Shown here one piece after another: positions 48,601 through 58,470 of a stretch of 64,000 bases of DNA. Positions within the stretch are counted from its first letter, which is position 1, and each line of letters begins with the position of its first letter. The notes beneath the pieces are model-generated. The model did no database searches and was not told where the DNA came from. It saw nothing but the letters and a program-made list of their open reading frames with translations. The stretch spans positions 186,001 through 250,000 of the forward strand of contig JAEHOE010000092.1 of the NCBI GenBank assembly GCA_016858145.1, read 5' to 3'. A program made the position numbers and the translations under genes. Source of the DNA: Edaphochlamys debaryana (Eukaryota > Chlorophyta > Chlorophyceae > Chlamydomonadales).

Positions 48601-50926
48601 CGTGCCCTACCTGGTCTTCCTGGCGGTCTTCTACGCGCCCGTGAGCGCCTTCGTCATCGCGGCGCAGGCGGTGGTGGTGGGCCTGGTGCTGGGGGGCGCA
48701 GGTGGGTGGGTGGGGGCCTGACAGGGGGGGGAGGGGGAGGGGGGGGAGGGGGAGGGGGAGGGGGGGAAGGGGGAGGGGGAGGGGGGAAGGGGGAGGGGGG
48801 AGGGGGGGAAGGGGGAGGGGGGGAAGGGCAGGGGGGGCGGAGGGGAAGAGGGAAGGTGGTGGTGGGCCTGGTGCTGGCGGGTGCAGGTGGGTGCGGAGAA
48901 GGGGAGAAGGGAGGGGAAGGGAGGGGGCGAGGAGGGAGGAGAGGGAGAGAAGGAGGGGAGGGCGGTTGGGATGATAGTGATGATGTAGTGGCGGCGTTCA
49001 GCTGCGCATAGCCATCCCACTTGGAGGAGGAGAAGGGCTAAGTCAAGTCCAGCCTCAACGCCCCCGCCCTCCTCACCTTCACTCCAAAACCCCCCTCCCC
49101 CTGTCCTCCCCCCCCCCCAGGCATCAAGCTACTCCTGGTGGCCTTTGAGGACGCTCACGCCGCCACACGTGAGCCCCTGTACGACCTGTACGACGGCCGG
49201 GGGGCGCTGCCGCAGCGGCCCACCACCACCGCCATCTGGCACGGACTCAGGCTGGCGACCATGACCGGTGGGGCAGGGGATGGGGGGGTGGGAGGGCGGG
49301 TGCAGAGGGGGGAAGGTTTCTTCGGGGCGAGGACTCAGCTCGAGCTTATATGCAGGACCTGCGAACGGTGCGGGACTGTGCTAGGAGCAAGGCGATATCA
49401 GGCACTAGGCACCTACTCCCCAAGCGCCCGCAAGTCCATTGCTGAGAACCAATCTGCCCCTCTGCACGGCTCCTTATCACCGCTGCCAGCTCCCCTCCCC
49501 CACCGCGTCACGAGTCCCTGAAACCCTCGTTCCCCGCCTCCCTCCGCGTCCCCCCGCAGCCTTTGCGCTGCTGATCCTCCCCTTTGGCGCCTGCGCGCTG
49601 GTGGTGGCGGTGGCGGTGCCCGCGGCGCTGTTCGGCGCGTACCGGGGGGCGGTGGGGCTCCTGACGGTGGCGACCGAGGCGCTGTGGGTGCTGCGCGGCT
49701 GGGCCACGGTGAGACGGGGGTCCAGGGGTGGCGCGGGGGGCGGGGGGAAGGGGGCTCAGAGGCGATAGGGTGAGGGTAGAGGCGAAAGGAGCCCAGTGGA
49801 TCATGGTCTGTGCGCCCTGCCCTGTGTCGTTACCCATGCCGGCCTCGTTCCTGTCAGACATGCATCCCTGACCCCCCCGCCCCCTCTGCCCCCCCCCCCC
49901 CCCCCGCAGTGCTACTGCCTCCGCAAGCGCATCATAGGGCCGCAGCCCTCGGACTGGGTCTTCGTGCGCCAGGCGGAGGTGCTGTCCACCCCCACAGGCC
50001 GCCAGGTGGGGGGCGGGAAGCGGGATGAGGCGGGGCGGCGTGGGCTGCCCGGGTCCCGGGTACCCCCTATCCCGCCCGTTCCAAGCCGCTGTCTGCCCAT
50101 CTGCCCTCCTCAACCCCCTAGCTCCATTCAACCCCCTTGCATCCCTCTTGAAACCTTTTGTAAACCCCCAACAGCTGCTGGTCCCCGCCGAGGACGTGGT
50201 AAAGGCGCTGGTCAAGGTGGGGTTCCTGGAGGAGGTGGTGGAGCTGGCGGCGCGGGGCCCCCTCAGCCGCGCGGGCGTGCGCGCCTGGCTGGCGGCCACT
50301 GGGAGGCTGCAGAGCCCCGCCACGGCGGAGGGCAGCCTGCGCGTGGAGCAGAGCGCACGGGTGAGGGGGGGTGGGGAGGGGAGGGGAGGGGAGGGGAGGG
50401 AGGGGAGGGGGGGGAGGGGAGGGGAGGGGAGGGGAGGGGAGGGGAGGGGAGGGAGGGGAGGGGAGGGGAGGGGAGGGGAGGGGAGGGGAGGGGAGGGGAG
50501 GGGAGGGGAGGGGAGGGGAGGGGAGGGGAGGGGAGGGGAGGGGAGGGGAGGGGAGGGGAGGGGAGGGGAGGGGAGGGGAGGGGGGGGGAGGGGAGGGGGG
50601 GGGGGGGGGGGGGGGGGGAGGGGGGGGGGGGGGAGGGGGGGGGAGGGGAGGGGGGGGGAGGAGGGCTGTGAGGTCCAGCGGAGCGGTGCAGGGCTAAGGC
50701 TGAGGGCTGGATGGGAGGCGAGGAGAGGGCAGCGGGAGGCGGAAGGACGCCTTGGCTTGGCAAGGGCCGGCTGGTCATCGGAGGGGAGGGGCGCTTGAGA
50801 GAGGGCACCGGTGGAGCGTGAGCTCATGTACTGTTGATGTAGTTAATGACTAAGCTTTCCCGCCCTTCCTCCCCACCCCCTCTGCTGCAGGCCCCCCACC
50901 GGGCCCCCGAGGTCGCAACCATGTGA
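42656..50926 (+). CDS. TRP-like cation channel
   Basis: 22 exons: 42656-43076, 43403-43548, 43804-43917, 44088-44333, 44647-44750, 44919-45030, 45277-45482, 45644-45856, 46085-46338, 46625-46698, 46814-46894, 47073-47141, 47328-47462, 47675-47745, 47888-48107, 48303-48401, 48533-48701, 49121-49267, 49560-49708, 49910-50005, 50175-50360, 50891-50926; in frame, about 1115 residues. The S1-S6 core runs from WLVRLAFEVLFLYVFH to a pore segment MLWLFRTFVGETMFDLY and S6 TLLYTFMAAIVLANLLIAIM, the NLLIA[IM]M hallmark of TRP/ion-transport channels. A pre-S1 SPLQLAMDLEHVPFLE and MMRDRWMG resembles the linker of TRPM-like and protist TRPs. Two further hydrophobic stretches follow S6. The start is uncertain: 42722 and 42781 are other in-frame ATGs, and an upstream exon is possible. 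Likely a plasma or ciliary membrane channel, by analogy with algal TRPs. Confidence 0.88.
44312..44497 (+). repeat. Duplicated donor-side exon edge, TRP exon 4
   Basis: A 28-base string covering the exon 4 end and donor (44312-44339) recurs exactly at 44468-44495 in the next intron (GGCACAAGGCGCTGCAGGTG). Confidence 0.92.
46319..46481 (+). repeat. Duplicated donor-side exon edge, TRP exon 9
   Basis: The exon 9 end and donor (46319-46341) recur exactly over about 22 bases at 46459-46481 (GTGCAGCTGGCGGACGGTG). Confidence 0.9.
48669..48895 (+). repeat. Duplicated donor-side exon edge, TRP exon 17
   Basis: About 40 bases around the exon 17 donor (48669-48712) recur at 48855-48894 with two mismatches. 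Between the copies lies a G/A-rich tract of GGGGGAG-type units (48722-48842). Confidence 0.9.
50362..50660 (+). repeat. GGGGA pentanucleotide tract in the last TRP intron
   Basis: About 300 bases of almost pure purine, mostly head-to-tail GGGGA, degenerating into long G runs. Its placement just after exon 21 and its strong G-quadruplex and triplex potential may affect transcription or splicing. Long reading frames through it are artefacts. Confidence 0.93.
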
Positions 50927-53022
50927 GGAGCGGTGCGGGGCGTGTGCCGCCGAAAGGAGGCGTGAAAATCGTGATTGATACACAGAAAGCTCGGATATCT
51001 GAAAGCCTGGCGGACTTCCTGCCTGACGCGAGGATAAGATGACACGTGACTCCTTGGACGAAGCGCGGTGCAGTACGTGCCGTTGCCTGACGCGGGTGGA
51101 CCTGAAACGATGAGCAATGCGGGTGCAAGGATGGGGGATCCCGGGGGTCGGTGGCTAAGGGGAGGTCCTGTGCGGCCTTCATAAAGCAGGGAAATGGAAG
51201 GGATGAAGCGTGAGTGGAGCCGTATGCGGCCCCTGTCGGAGGGGGTCAAATGCTCCGAAACTCTTCATGTGTGGGCTGCAAGACTTCATACCTCTTATTC
51301 ATGCCCCCAACGGTGCTCGGTGGAAGGGGGGGTTAAGTTTGGTTGGATCGGTGAGGGGGCAACGTTTATTCGCAACTCAATGGGGGGCCAGTTATAAGGG
51401 GTGAAAGGTCAAGGGGAACGTGTGCGCTCGTATATACTGATGAAAGCTTCTTTCAGAGGCTCCTCGATAAGGGTTGTTGCTATCCCTGGCTAGATTGTGC
51501 GGCGAGTGAATGGCCAAGGGCATAAAGAGAACGCCGGCGTGGGGCCTGCATGCTCCTGCCCGCCGTGCGGTAATGCTCCCGCCTTGGTTGCGGCTGAGCG
51601 GTTGGGCTGTGTGCCAGACTTTATCCTGGCTCGCTGGTTTTCAGCGGCGTTACGGGCTTCTGCGTAGTGTCACGTGCATTTCGGCACTAATAGCGCGTTG
51701 CACTCTAGCCTTTCTTCTACGACTGTCCTAAGGGCTCGCCAAGAGGGCGCTCAACGCGAACCTCGATTACTGGCATTTCACGATCCCTACCTGCCTGCGT
51801 TCTTCTGTTTCCTTGCTTCGTTCATGCCCTTAACTACTCCATCGCGCATCCTCCACCTCCTGCCAACTGCTGGGGCCTGGGGGTCTGTCTCTTTCATCCC
51901 AAGGCGCCGCGATGGCGCCACACTCGAATGAAGCTGCGCTGGAGTTGGGCTTCGTCCCACACTATTGGCACACGGTTTTGCTAGTATACACGCACGTGTC
52001 AGTACGGCGGTACGGGCGTACGGCCTAGTGCGCTGCACTGTGTGTGGGCCTGAAGGGCACGCACCATTGTAACCTATGAAGCCTTTGTGTCATGGCACCT
52101 TGTTGCACTGTGGGGCACACCCGGTTGCACATTGCCTCACCCAGCGGCTCGGCCCTAGGCCCAGCAGGTGTTCGTATCAAGGCCTCATGTCATGGCTCTG
52201 AAGGCTTTAATGGGCAAACAGGATTGGGCCACGGATAGACGGGGGGCATGCAGTTTCCCCTGCACAAACTGATGACTCAGCATGAAGGGCCGACCTTGAG
52301 CCCCAGCACGTACGTGAAAGGAGACTCCCCCGGGACAACAAGACATGCCATAGCACACGGCTTGGGGTATTTCGGGCAACGTGCGGAATCGGCGAGGGGC
52401 AGCTTCTGCTATCGTCCGGGGCATGCGGGCCGCACAGCGCAGGCTCGCTCACATCCCCTCCCCTCCCCTCCTCTCTCTCTCTCGTCCCCTCCGCCCAGCG
52501 CGGCACACGGGAAGTGAGCTCGGGTCCGTGTTGCCGTGCGCAGACCTACTGACTATGGAGCAGCGTTGCTATCTCCCGTTGGCCAGAGTGCCAAAAGCAG
52601 GGCTGCACTTTGCAGCCACCGGCAGCCCTGAAAGCGACGGCGCAGTTCCCCGGCCGGCCCAGTTAGCCGTTCACCAACTGCTGATCTCTTAGGTTCCCTG
52701 CGCTTGGCTGCAACCAGTCCCCACGCCGAGGCTTCTGCACAGCAACCGGGCTGGGCATCCTGGCCGGGACCCTGCGGAACGCTGCGAGTTCCCGCACTTC
52801 AGCCCCCAGGACAGCCCAAAGACTGATGGCGCGGACAGCACTCTCACCCCCAATCTTGCTAAGAAGGAGGGTGGCAAGGGGGGGGGGGGGGAAAGGAGAC
52901 ACGGCAATTAAGGGGGGGGGGGGCATACATACACATGTAGCAAACACTCTCCGACTGCGCCACAAGAAGCCGCAACACGTCGCCCAACGTCGCAACGCTC
53001 CTCGTTTACGCTCCACACATAT
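50927..53022. other. Intergenic region
   Basis: 3' flank of the TRP gene and promoter of the first MYND gene. A TGTAA at 52068-52072 is a possible but distant poly(A) signal for TRP (1.1 kb). No gene is supported. Confidence 0.5.
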
Positions 53023-55358
53023 ATGCAGACTACCAAATGGCCTGGTCACGGATTCAACGCCAGAGGCTTGAAGTATAGCGTGGAGTTGAGCCCATGGAAC
53101 GGCATTGATAAAATCCCCAGCGCCAAGCGCAACGGCTTTGAGCAAGACTATGCTCGCGCCAAGGCTATTCTTGAGGGCTGCATGGATCTTCCCTGCAGCA
53201 CGCTTGAGCAGTCGGCAAGGCTCGGTCGCCAGCTGGCCTTCGTGCATTACCTGGTGTTCCCATACTACACGGCCCCGCCCGCCATGAACGTCAAGACGTG
53301 GGAGGTGAGGGCGCGGGGTTGTGGTCAGGGGCGGAGCGGGACAGCGGTCGCGAGGAGCTGACGGCCTTGGTCCCGTGCTCCCCCCCCCTTCTCTGGCCCA
53401 CACCCCGTCTGGCCCACACCCCGCCCCAGGCCGCCAGCCACGTGGAGCGGTTCACGGCGATGCACGTTTTCTGGCGCGACCCGGAGACGCAGCGGGAGGT
53501 CAGCTTCGAGGAGGCCTCTCGCAGATCCACGGAAGAGCTTCAGATGGCCGTGGTGACAATGGGCAATGCCGACGAGGCGGTGTTCCAGGCCCTGACTGCG
53601 GACGAGTTTGTGGTGGCATTGGTGGGCCTGTCCGTCTTCACGACGCTGCGGCACGCCGCGTCCACCTACAACCTGGCGGTAGCCCTGTGGAGCCTTCCTA
53701 CCGTCCGTGAGCGCATCCGCACGGAGTTGCTGCCCCAGCTGGCTGCACGAGACGTGGGGGAGGAGTGGCACATGGACGCGACGCAGTGGGAGGCGGTGTG
53801 GCTCCGCCGCCTGGTGCCCGCCCTGCTGGGAATCGCCGATGGAAAGGTGCCCGCCACCTCGCCTACGGTGCTGCATGTGCGTGCGTGCGACGGTGCGGGT
53901 GCAGGCCGCCCCATGGGTAGACAGCGCCTGCACTGCGTGCCCGTCAATCCTTAGGACACGCCTGCTTTGCGCCGTCCTGCGTGCCTCACCGTCATTGCTG
54001 GCATGTAGCAGACACCTGCTGCAGTTTGATGTTGGCGTTCGTGCCGGGGCGTGTGCTGCTGTAGCCTCTAATGATCCCCACCTTCACCCCCCTTCCCCCA
54101 CAACACAGGGCCGCGCGATGGCACAGGAAGCGGCCCAGCGGTTGGCAGAGCTGGAGCCCACCCGCCCCCTGAGCCAGCTGCCCCTGGCGCTGGTGGCGGA
54201 CGACAAGCAGCTGCCGCGCCTCATGTACAGGCAAGCCTGGGCACGCGGGGTAGGGGGGTCCGGGGGGGAAGGGGTTGGACGAGCGGGCGCGCACGGGAGC
54301 ACTACCCCGCCTGTTGGGCGCCTACGTGTCAGCTTACCGCGCCTCACCCCTGCTCGGCACTTGTGCTCCGCAGGGCTGCCACGGCCGCTCTGCGCCTGGG
54401 CCAGGAGCACGGCAACGATCTGGCCGTGGTGTTGGGCGGCTGGCTGGCCGCCTCCAGCGCAGTTGCGGGGGGCCTGGCAGGGGCAGCGCGGGCGGCCTTC
54501 ACGATGGGCGAGCTGAGGCGGCTGGCGGAGCAGGCCACCGCCGCCCAGAAGCGGCTCAAGCGCTGGTACATGCACGTCATACTGCCCCTTGCGGTGAGGC
54601 GCTGGGGTGGGGCCGGCAGCTCGGAGCAGTGAGCCTGGGCCGGTCCGCCGGCCCACTCCACGCCTGCGTGCCTACCTGCCTTCCTGCTGGGCTCGCCTTC
54701 CTGCTGGGCTCGCCTGTCTGCCCAGCAGATGGCCAGCCAAGCTGGTGAGTTTGTGTGGACGGCGCTGCTGACCTGCCTCCCGCACTCTGCTCCCAATGCA
54801 GGCGACCATCCACAGCGAGTTCATCCAGGAAGTGCTGGAGTCCTTCAAGGACCTGCAAGACCTGCAGCCCGTGCCCCCCTTCTCCGTCAACCGGTGAGCC
54901 ATTACCTGGGCGTTCCGTGTTGTGTGCGCCGCCTCGCCAGCCGTCCACCATGTGGGGGCGTGACTGAAGGGCCTGCCTGCTGTGCACCCCCTCATCAGGG
55001 TCCCACTCCCTCATGTGATTTGTGTGGCACGCTCCACACGCATGGCACCCCCGCCAGGCCCTGCCTGCACCATGGCTTGCACACCTCCTCCACCCCCACC
55101 CCACCACCTACCCACCCTTCCCGCATGGCGATCAGGGTTAACGAGCAGCCGGTCTTTACAGAGCCCGTCTGTGACGGCTGCGGCAAGCGCGTGGCGGCCT
55201 ACAAGCGGTGCGGGCAGTGCCGTCAGCGGCTCTACTGTGGACAGACGTGCCAGGCGGCGGACTGGAAGGCGGGGCTCAAGCTGAGCTGCAAGGAGATGGC
55301 GGCGGCGGCAGCAGCGGGGGCGGCAGCTGGAGCGGGGGCGGCCGGGTCTGGATCCTGA
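53023..55358 (+). CDS. MYND-type zinc-finger protein, tandem copy A
   Basis: Six exons: 53023-53304, 53430-53876, 54109-54230, 54374-54593, 54802-54893, 55136-55358; 461 residues, in frame. The N-terminal 380 residues form an alpha-helical region without a recognised domain (LGRQLAFVHYLVFPYY, DEFVVALVGLS, AARDVGEEWHMDATQWEAVWLRR). The C-terminus has a MYND zinc finger, a protein-interaction domain: CDGCGK, CGQC, YCGQTC, then WKAGLKLSC. The usual histidine ligand before the last cysteine is leucine here. The intron after exon 3 uses a GC donor (AG|GCAAGC), required by phase. A TGTAA at 55881-55885 could end the transcript. Partner and function are unknown. Confidence 0.85.
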
Positions 55359-55930
55359 TCGGGATGGGCAGCAAATGAAGCCGGGGCCGGTAGGGCCGGC
55401 TCAGGGGCGGGCTGAGCTGCGTGCGTGTGGGGGTGCTTTTGGACCAGAGGTGGGGACTGGGGTACTTGGACCAGGGTTGGGGCCCGGGGTACTTGAACCA
55501 GGGGTCCAGGGCCCCGGAAGCCGGGGGCCCATGGACGCTTGTGGAGTCTGTGCATGCGGGGATGGTGGCGCACATGTTGTGAATGCCTGCGGTGTGGAGA
55601 GAGGCAGACAAGCCATCCTGTCTCTATTGGCACCTGGAAAGCCTGAGTGCTTTGGGCCCGAGTTCCATCAACAATAGTGGAGAGTTCCGCCCCTTTGGCC
55701 CGCCGCTGGGGTTCTGCCAGCGTGGGTGTCGGCGAGCTGGGATTGCCCATGCGTGTCCGGCCCGGCATGAGCCCCTGTGCAAGACGAAATGGGCCTCCCC
55801 CAACGCTCACCCGCACACATGTAGGACCAAAGCGCTCTGCTCTAGACGCTCCCCTCCAGCCCCGAAGGAGAGTGCGACTCTGTAAGTCCAACACGTCGGA
55901 GCCGCCAACGCGTCTTGACACGATCGCAAT
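55359..55930. other. Short spacer between the MYND copies
   Basis: Holds the 3' UTR of copy A and the promoter of copy B. It contains degenerate repeats of a GTACTTGGACCAGGGTTGGG-like unit (about 55445-55515), with similar sequence after copy B (58540-58690). TGTAA at 55881 lies only 46 bases before the copy B start, so 3' and 5' elements probably overlap. Confidence 0.55.
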
Positions 55931-58470
55931 ATGGCCACTAGTCCCGGAATAGACTCGAGAGGTCTGAAATTTAGCATGGAGCTGAGCCCATGGACCGGCA
56001 TTGACAAAATCCCCAGCGCCGAGCGCAACGGATTTGAGCGAGACTTTGCTTGCGCCAAGGCAGTTCTGGAAGGCTGCATGAAGCTACCCTGCAGCACGCT
56101 GGAGCAGGCGGCAAGGCTCGGTCGGCAGCTGGCCTTCGTGCATTACCTGGTGTTCCCATACTACACGGCCCCTCCCGCCATGAACGTCAAGACGTGGGAA
56201 GTGAGGAGGGCGCGGGTTTGACGGCCGAATCGAATGGCTGCGGGACAGCAGTTTGGGGGACGACAGCCGCGGCTGTCTTCTCTGTGGGCCATATTGTCTT
56301 GCCCACAGCTGACGGCCTACGCCGCTCTCTTGCCCCATTCTGGCTCCTCTCTGGGCCATGTCATCTAACGATCCAGCTTACCCACAGACGAGGGCCCCCC
56401 CTGACCCGGCTCCACTCTTGCCACTCTCGCCCCGCTCTGGCCCACATCCCTCCTCAGGCCGCCCGGCACGTGGAGCGGCTCACCGCGATGCGCTTCTCCT
56501 GGCGCGACCCGGCCTCGCAGCGGGAGCTCAGTGCCAAGGAGGCGACTCGCAGGCCCGCCGAGCAGGTTCAGATGGCCGCAATAACGCTCGCGAATGCCGA
56601 CCGCGCGCTGTTCCGAGCCATGAGCGCGGACGAGTTTGTGGTCGCGCTAGTGGGCCTGTCCTGCTGTCAGACGCTGGGACATCTGGTGTCGACCTATAAC
56701 CTGGCCGTGGCACTATGGTGCGACCCCACCATCCGCGAGCGCATCCGCACGGAGTTGCTGCCCCAGCTGGCTGCACGGGACGTGGGCAAGGAGTGGCACA
56801 TGGACGCGACGCAGTGGGAGGCGGTGTGGCTCCGGCGCGTGGCGCCCGCCCTGCTGGGCGTCACCGGCGCAGGCATACCCCCCACCTCGTCGTTGGTAGT
56901 GCAGGCACGTTCGCTCGTTCGGTGTGCATGCATCCTGGCCAGTGGCTGCCTCCCCTAAATACCGCTTCTCCCCTTGCTATTCCTGGCGCTTGTCCAGCTT
57001 CCCCCGCCCTTCCACCCCGTCACCCAAATGCAGGGCCGCGCGATGGCACAGGAGGCGGCTCAGCGGCTGGCGGAGCTGGAGCCCACCCGTCCCCTGAGCC
57101 AGCTGCCCCTCGCAGAGGTGGCCGACAGCAACCAGCTGCCGCGTCTCACGTACAGGCAGGCCTGGGCTCGGGGCGAGGGGGAGGGGGGTAACGGGGGGAA
57201 AGATGGGGCGCGCCTTGGCCAACTTTGTCGACATGTCGGCAGTGTTGCGCCAAGTCGCGCCCCACGCCCAAAGCGCGTGTCTTTCCCTTTCGTGTTATCT
57301 GAGACTGTGAGGTGCTGCAGGAAAGGAGTTTCCATTAACTTTTGCACAGGCTGTTGCGCACCGACTTCAGTTAAACCTTAGCCTCGAGAGGTAGTCCATT
57401 CTCCCGTGTTTGACCCCCCTTGTCCCACTGGCTTTGCAGCGCTGCCATGGCCGCGCTGCGGCTCGGCCAGGAGCACGGTAACGACATAGCCGTGGCGGTG
57501 GGCGGCTGGCTGGTCGCCTCGAGCGCGCTGGCGGGGGCCCTGGCGGGCGCAGCGCGGGCGGCCTTCACAATGGGCGAGCTGAGGCGGCTGGCGGAGCAGG
57601 CCACCGCCGCCCAGAAGCGGCTCAAGCGCTGGTACATGCGCTGCCCGCTCAGGTAGGGTGCCTGGGGGGCCGGGGCTGGGGACAACGGGTCGGGTCATGG
57701 GCTGCGGGCCATGGCCGGCGGCCAACAGGGGACCCCAGGCAGGGCAATAGGCCCTGGCCATATGGCCTTCTGTCATCTAGTCGTCGCCTCCTTCCCGCGC
57801 GCTTGACGCGTCGCCTACCGGTCCCTACCTGCCCGCCCGCCGGCTGTTCGCCTCGCCTAGAGACCCGCACGCTTACGCTTACATGCTTCCGGTGCAGGCC
57901 GCCGCCCACAGGGAGTTCATCCAGGGCGTGCTGCAGAACTTCAAGGACCTGAACGACCTGCAGCCCGTGCCCCCCTTCTCCGTCAACCGGTGAGCCATTA
58001 CCTGGGCGTTCCGTGTTGCGTGTGCGCCGCCTCACCAGCCGTCCACCGTGTGGGGGCGTGACTGAAGGGCCTGCCTGCCTGCTGTGCACCCCCTCATCAG
58101 GGTCGCACTCCTGCCTTTGCCAGCTCGCATCCCCGATCTGCTCCTTCGGCTTGTGCAGCGCCACGCGTGGGGGTGCGGCTGGATGGCCCGCCTGTTGTGC
58201 TGTTGCCTGAGCCGTTGCCACCCACCCACCCCGAACAGGTATGAGGGCAATCCCGCGGAGGCCGCGGCCTCGGAGCCGGTCTGCGACGGCTGCGGCAAAC
58301 ACGTCGCGGCCTACAAGCGGTGCGGGCAGTGCCGCCAGCGGCTGTACTGCGGACAGGCCTGCCAGGCGGCGGACTGGAAGGCGGGGCACAAGCTGAGCTG
58401 CAAGGAGATGGCGGCGGCGGCAGCGGCAGAGGCGGCGGCGGGAGCGGCGGGGTCTGGGTCTGGATCCTGA
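55931..58470 (+). CDS. MYND-type zinc-finger protein, tandem copy B (probable frameshift)
   Basis: Paralogue of copy A with the same six-exon plan: 55931-56200, 56458-56904 (or to 56895), 57034-57155, 57440-57652, 57898-57989, 58239-58470. The MYND finger is complete at the sequence level (CDGCGK, CGQC, YCGQAC, AGHKLSC, with the His that copy A lacks). Exon 4 is 7 bases shorter at its 3' end than in copy A, so joining its only plausible donor (AG|GTAGGG) to exon 5 shifts the frame and meets a stop within exon 5. Reading on through the donor stops at once (TAG at 57654). Unless an unseen splice is used, the product ends before the zinc finger. The exon 3 donor is GC, as in copy A; exon 2 may also use GC. 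Confidence 0.75.

Noticed and set aside
48971..49060. Plus-strand TGATGATG resembling a box C in a TRP intron
   Set aside because: No CTGA or terminal stem within about 100 bases.
49508..50827. Long minus-strand frame of Pro-Leu-Pro-Ser-Pro repeats
   Set aside because: Antisense to TRP exons and the GGGGA tract; simple-sequence artefact.
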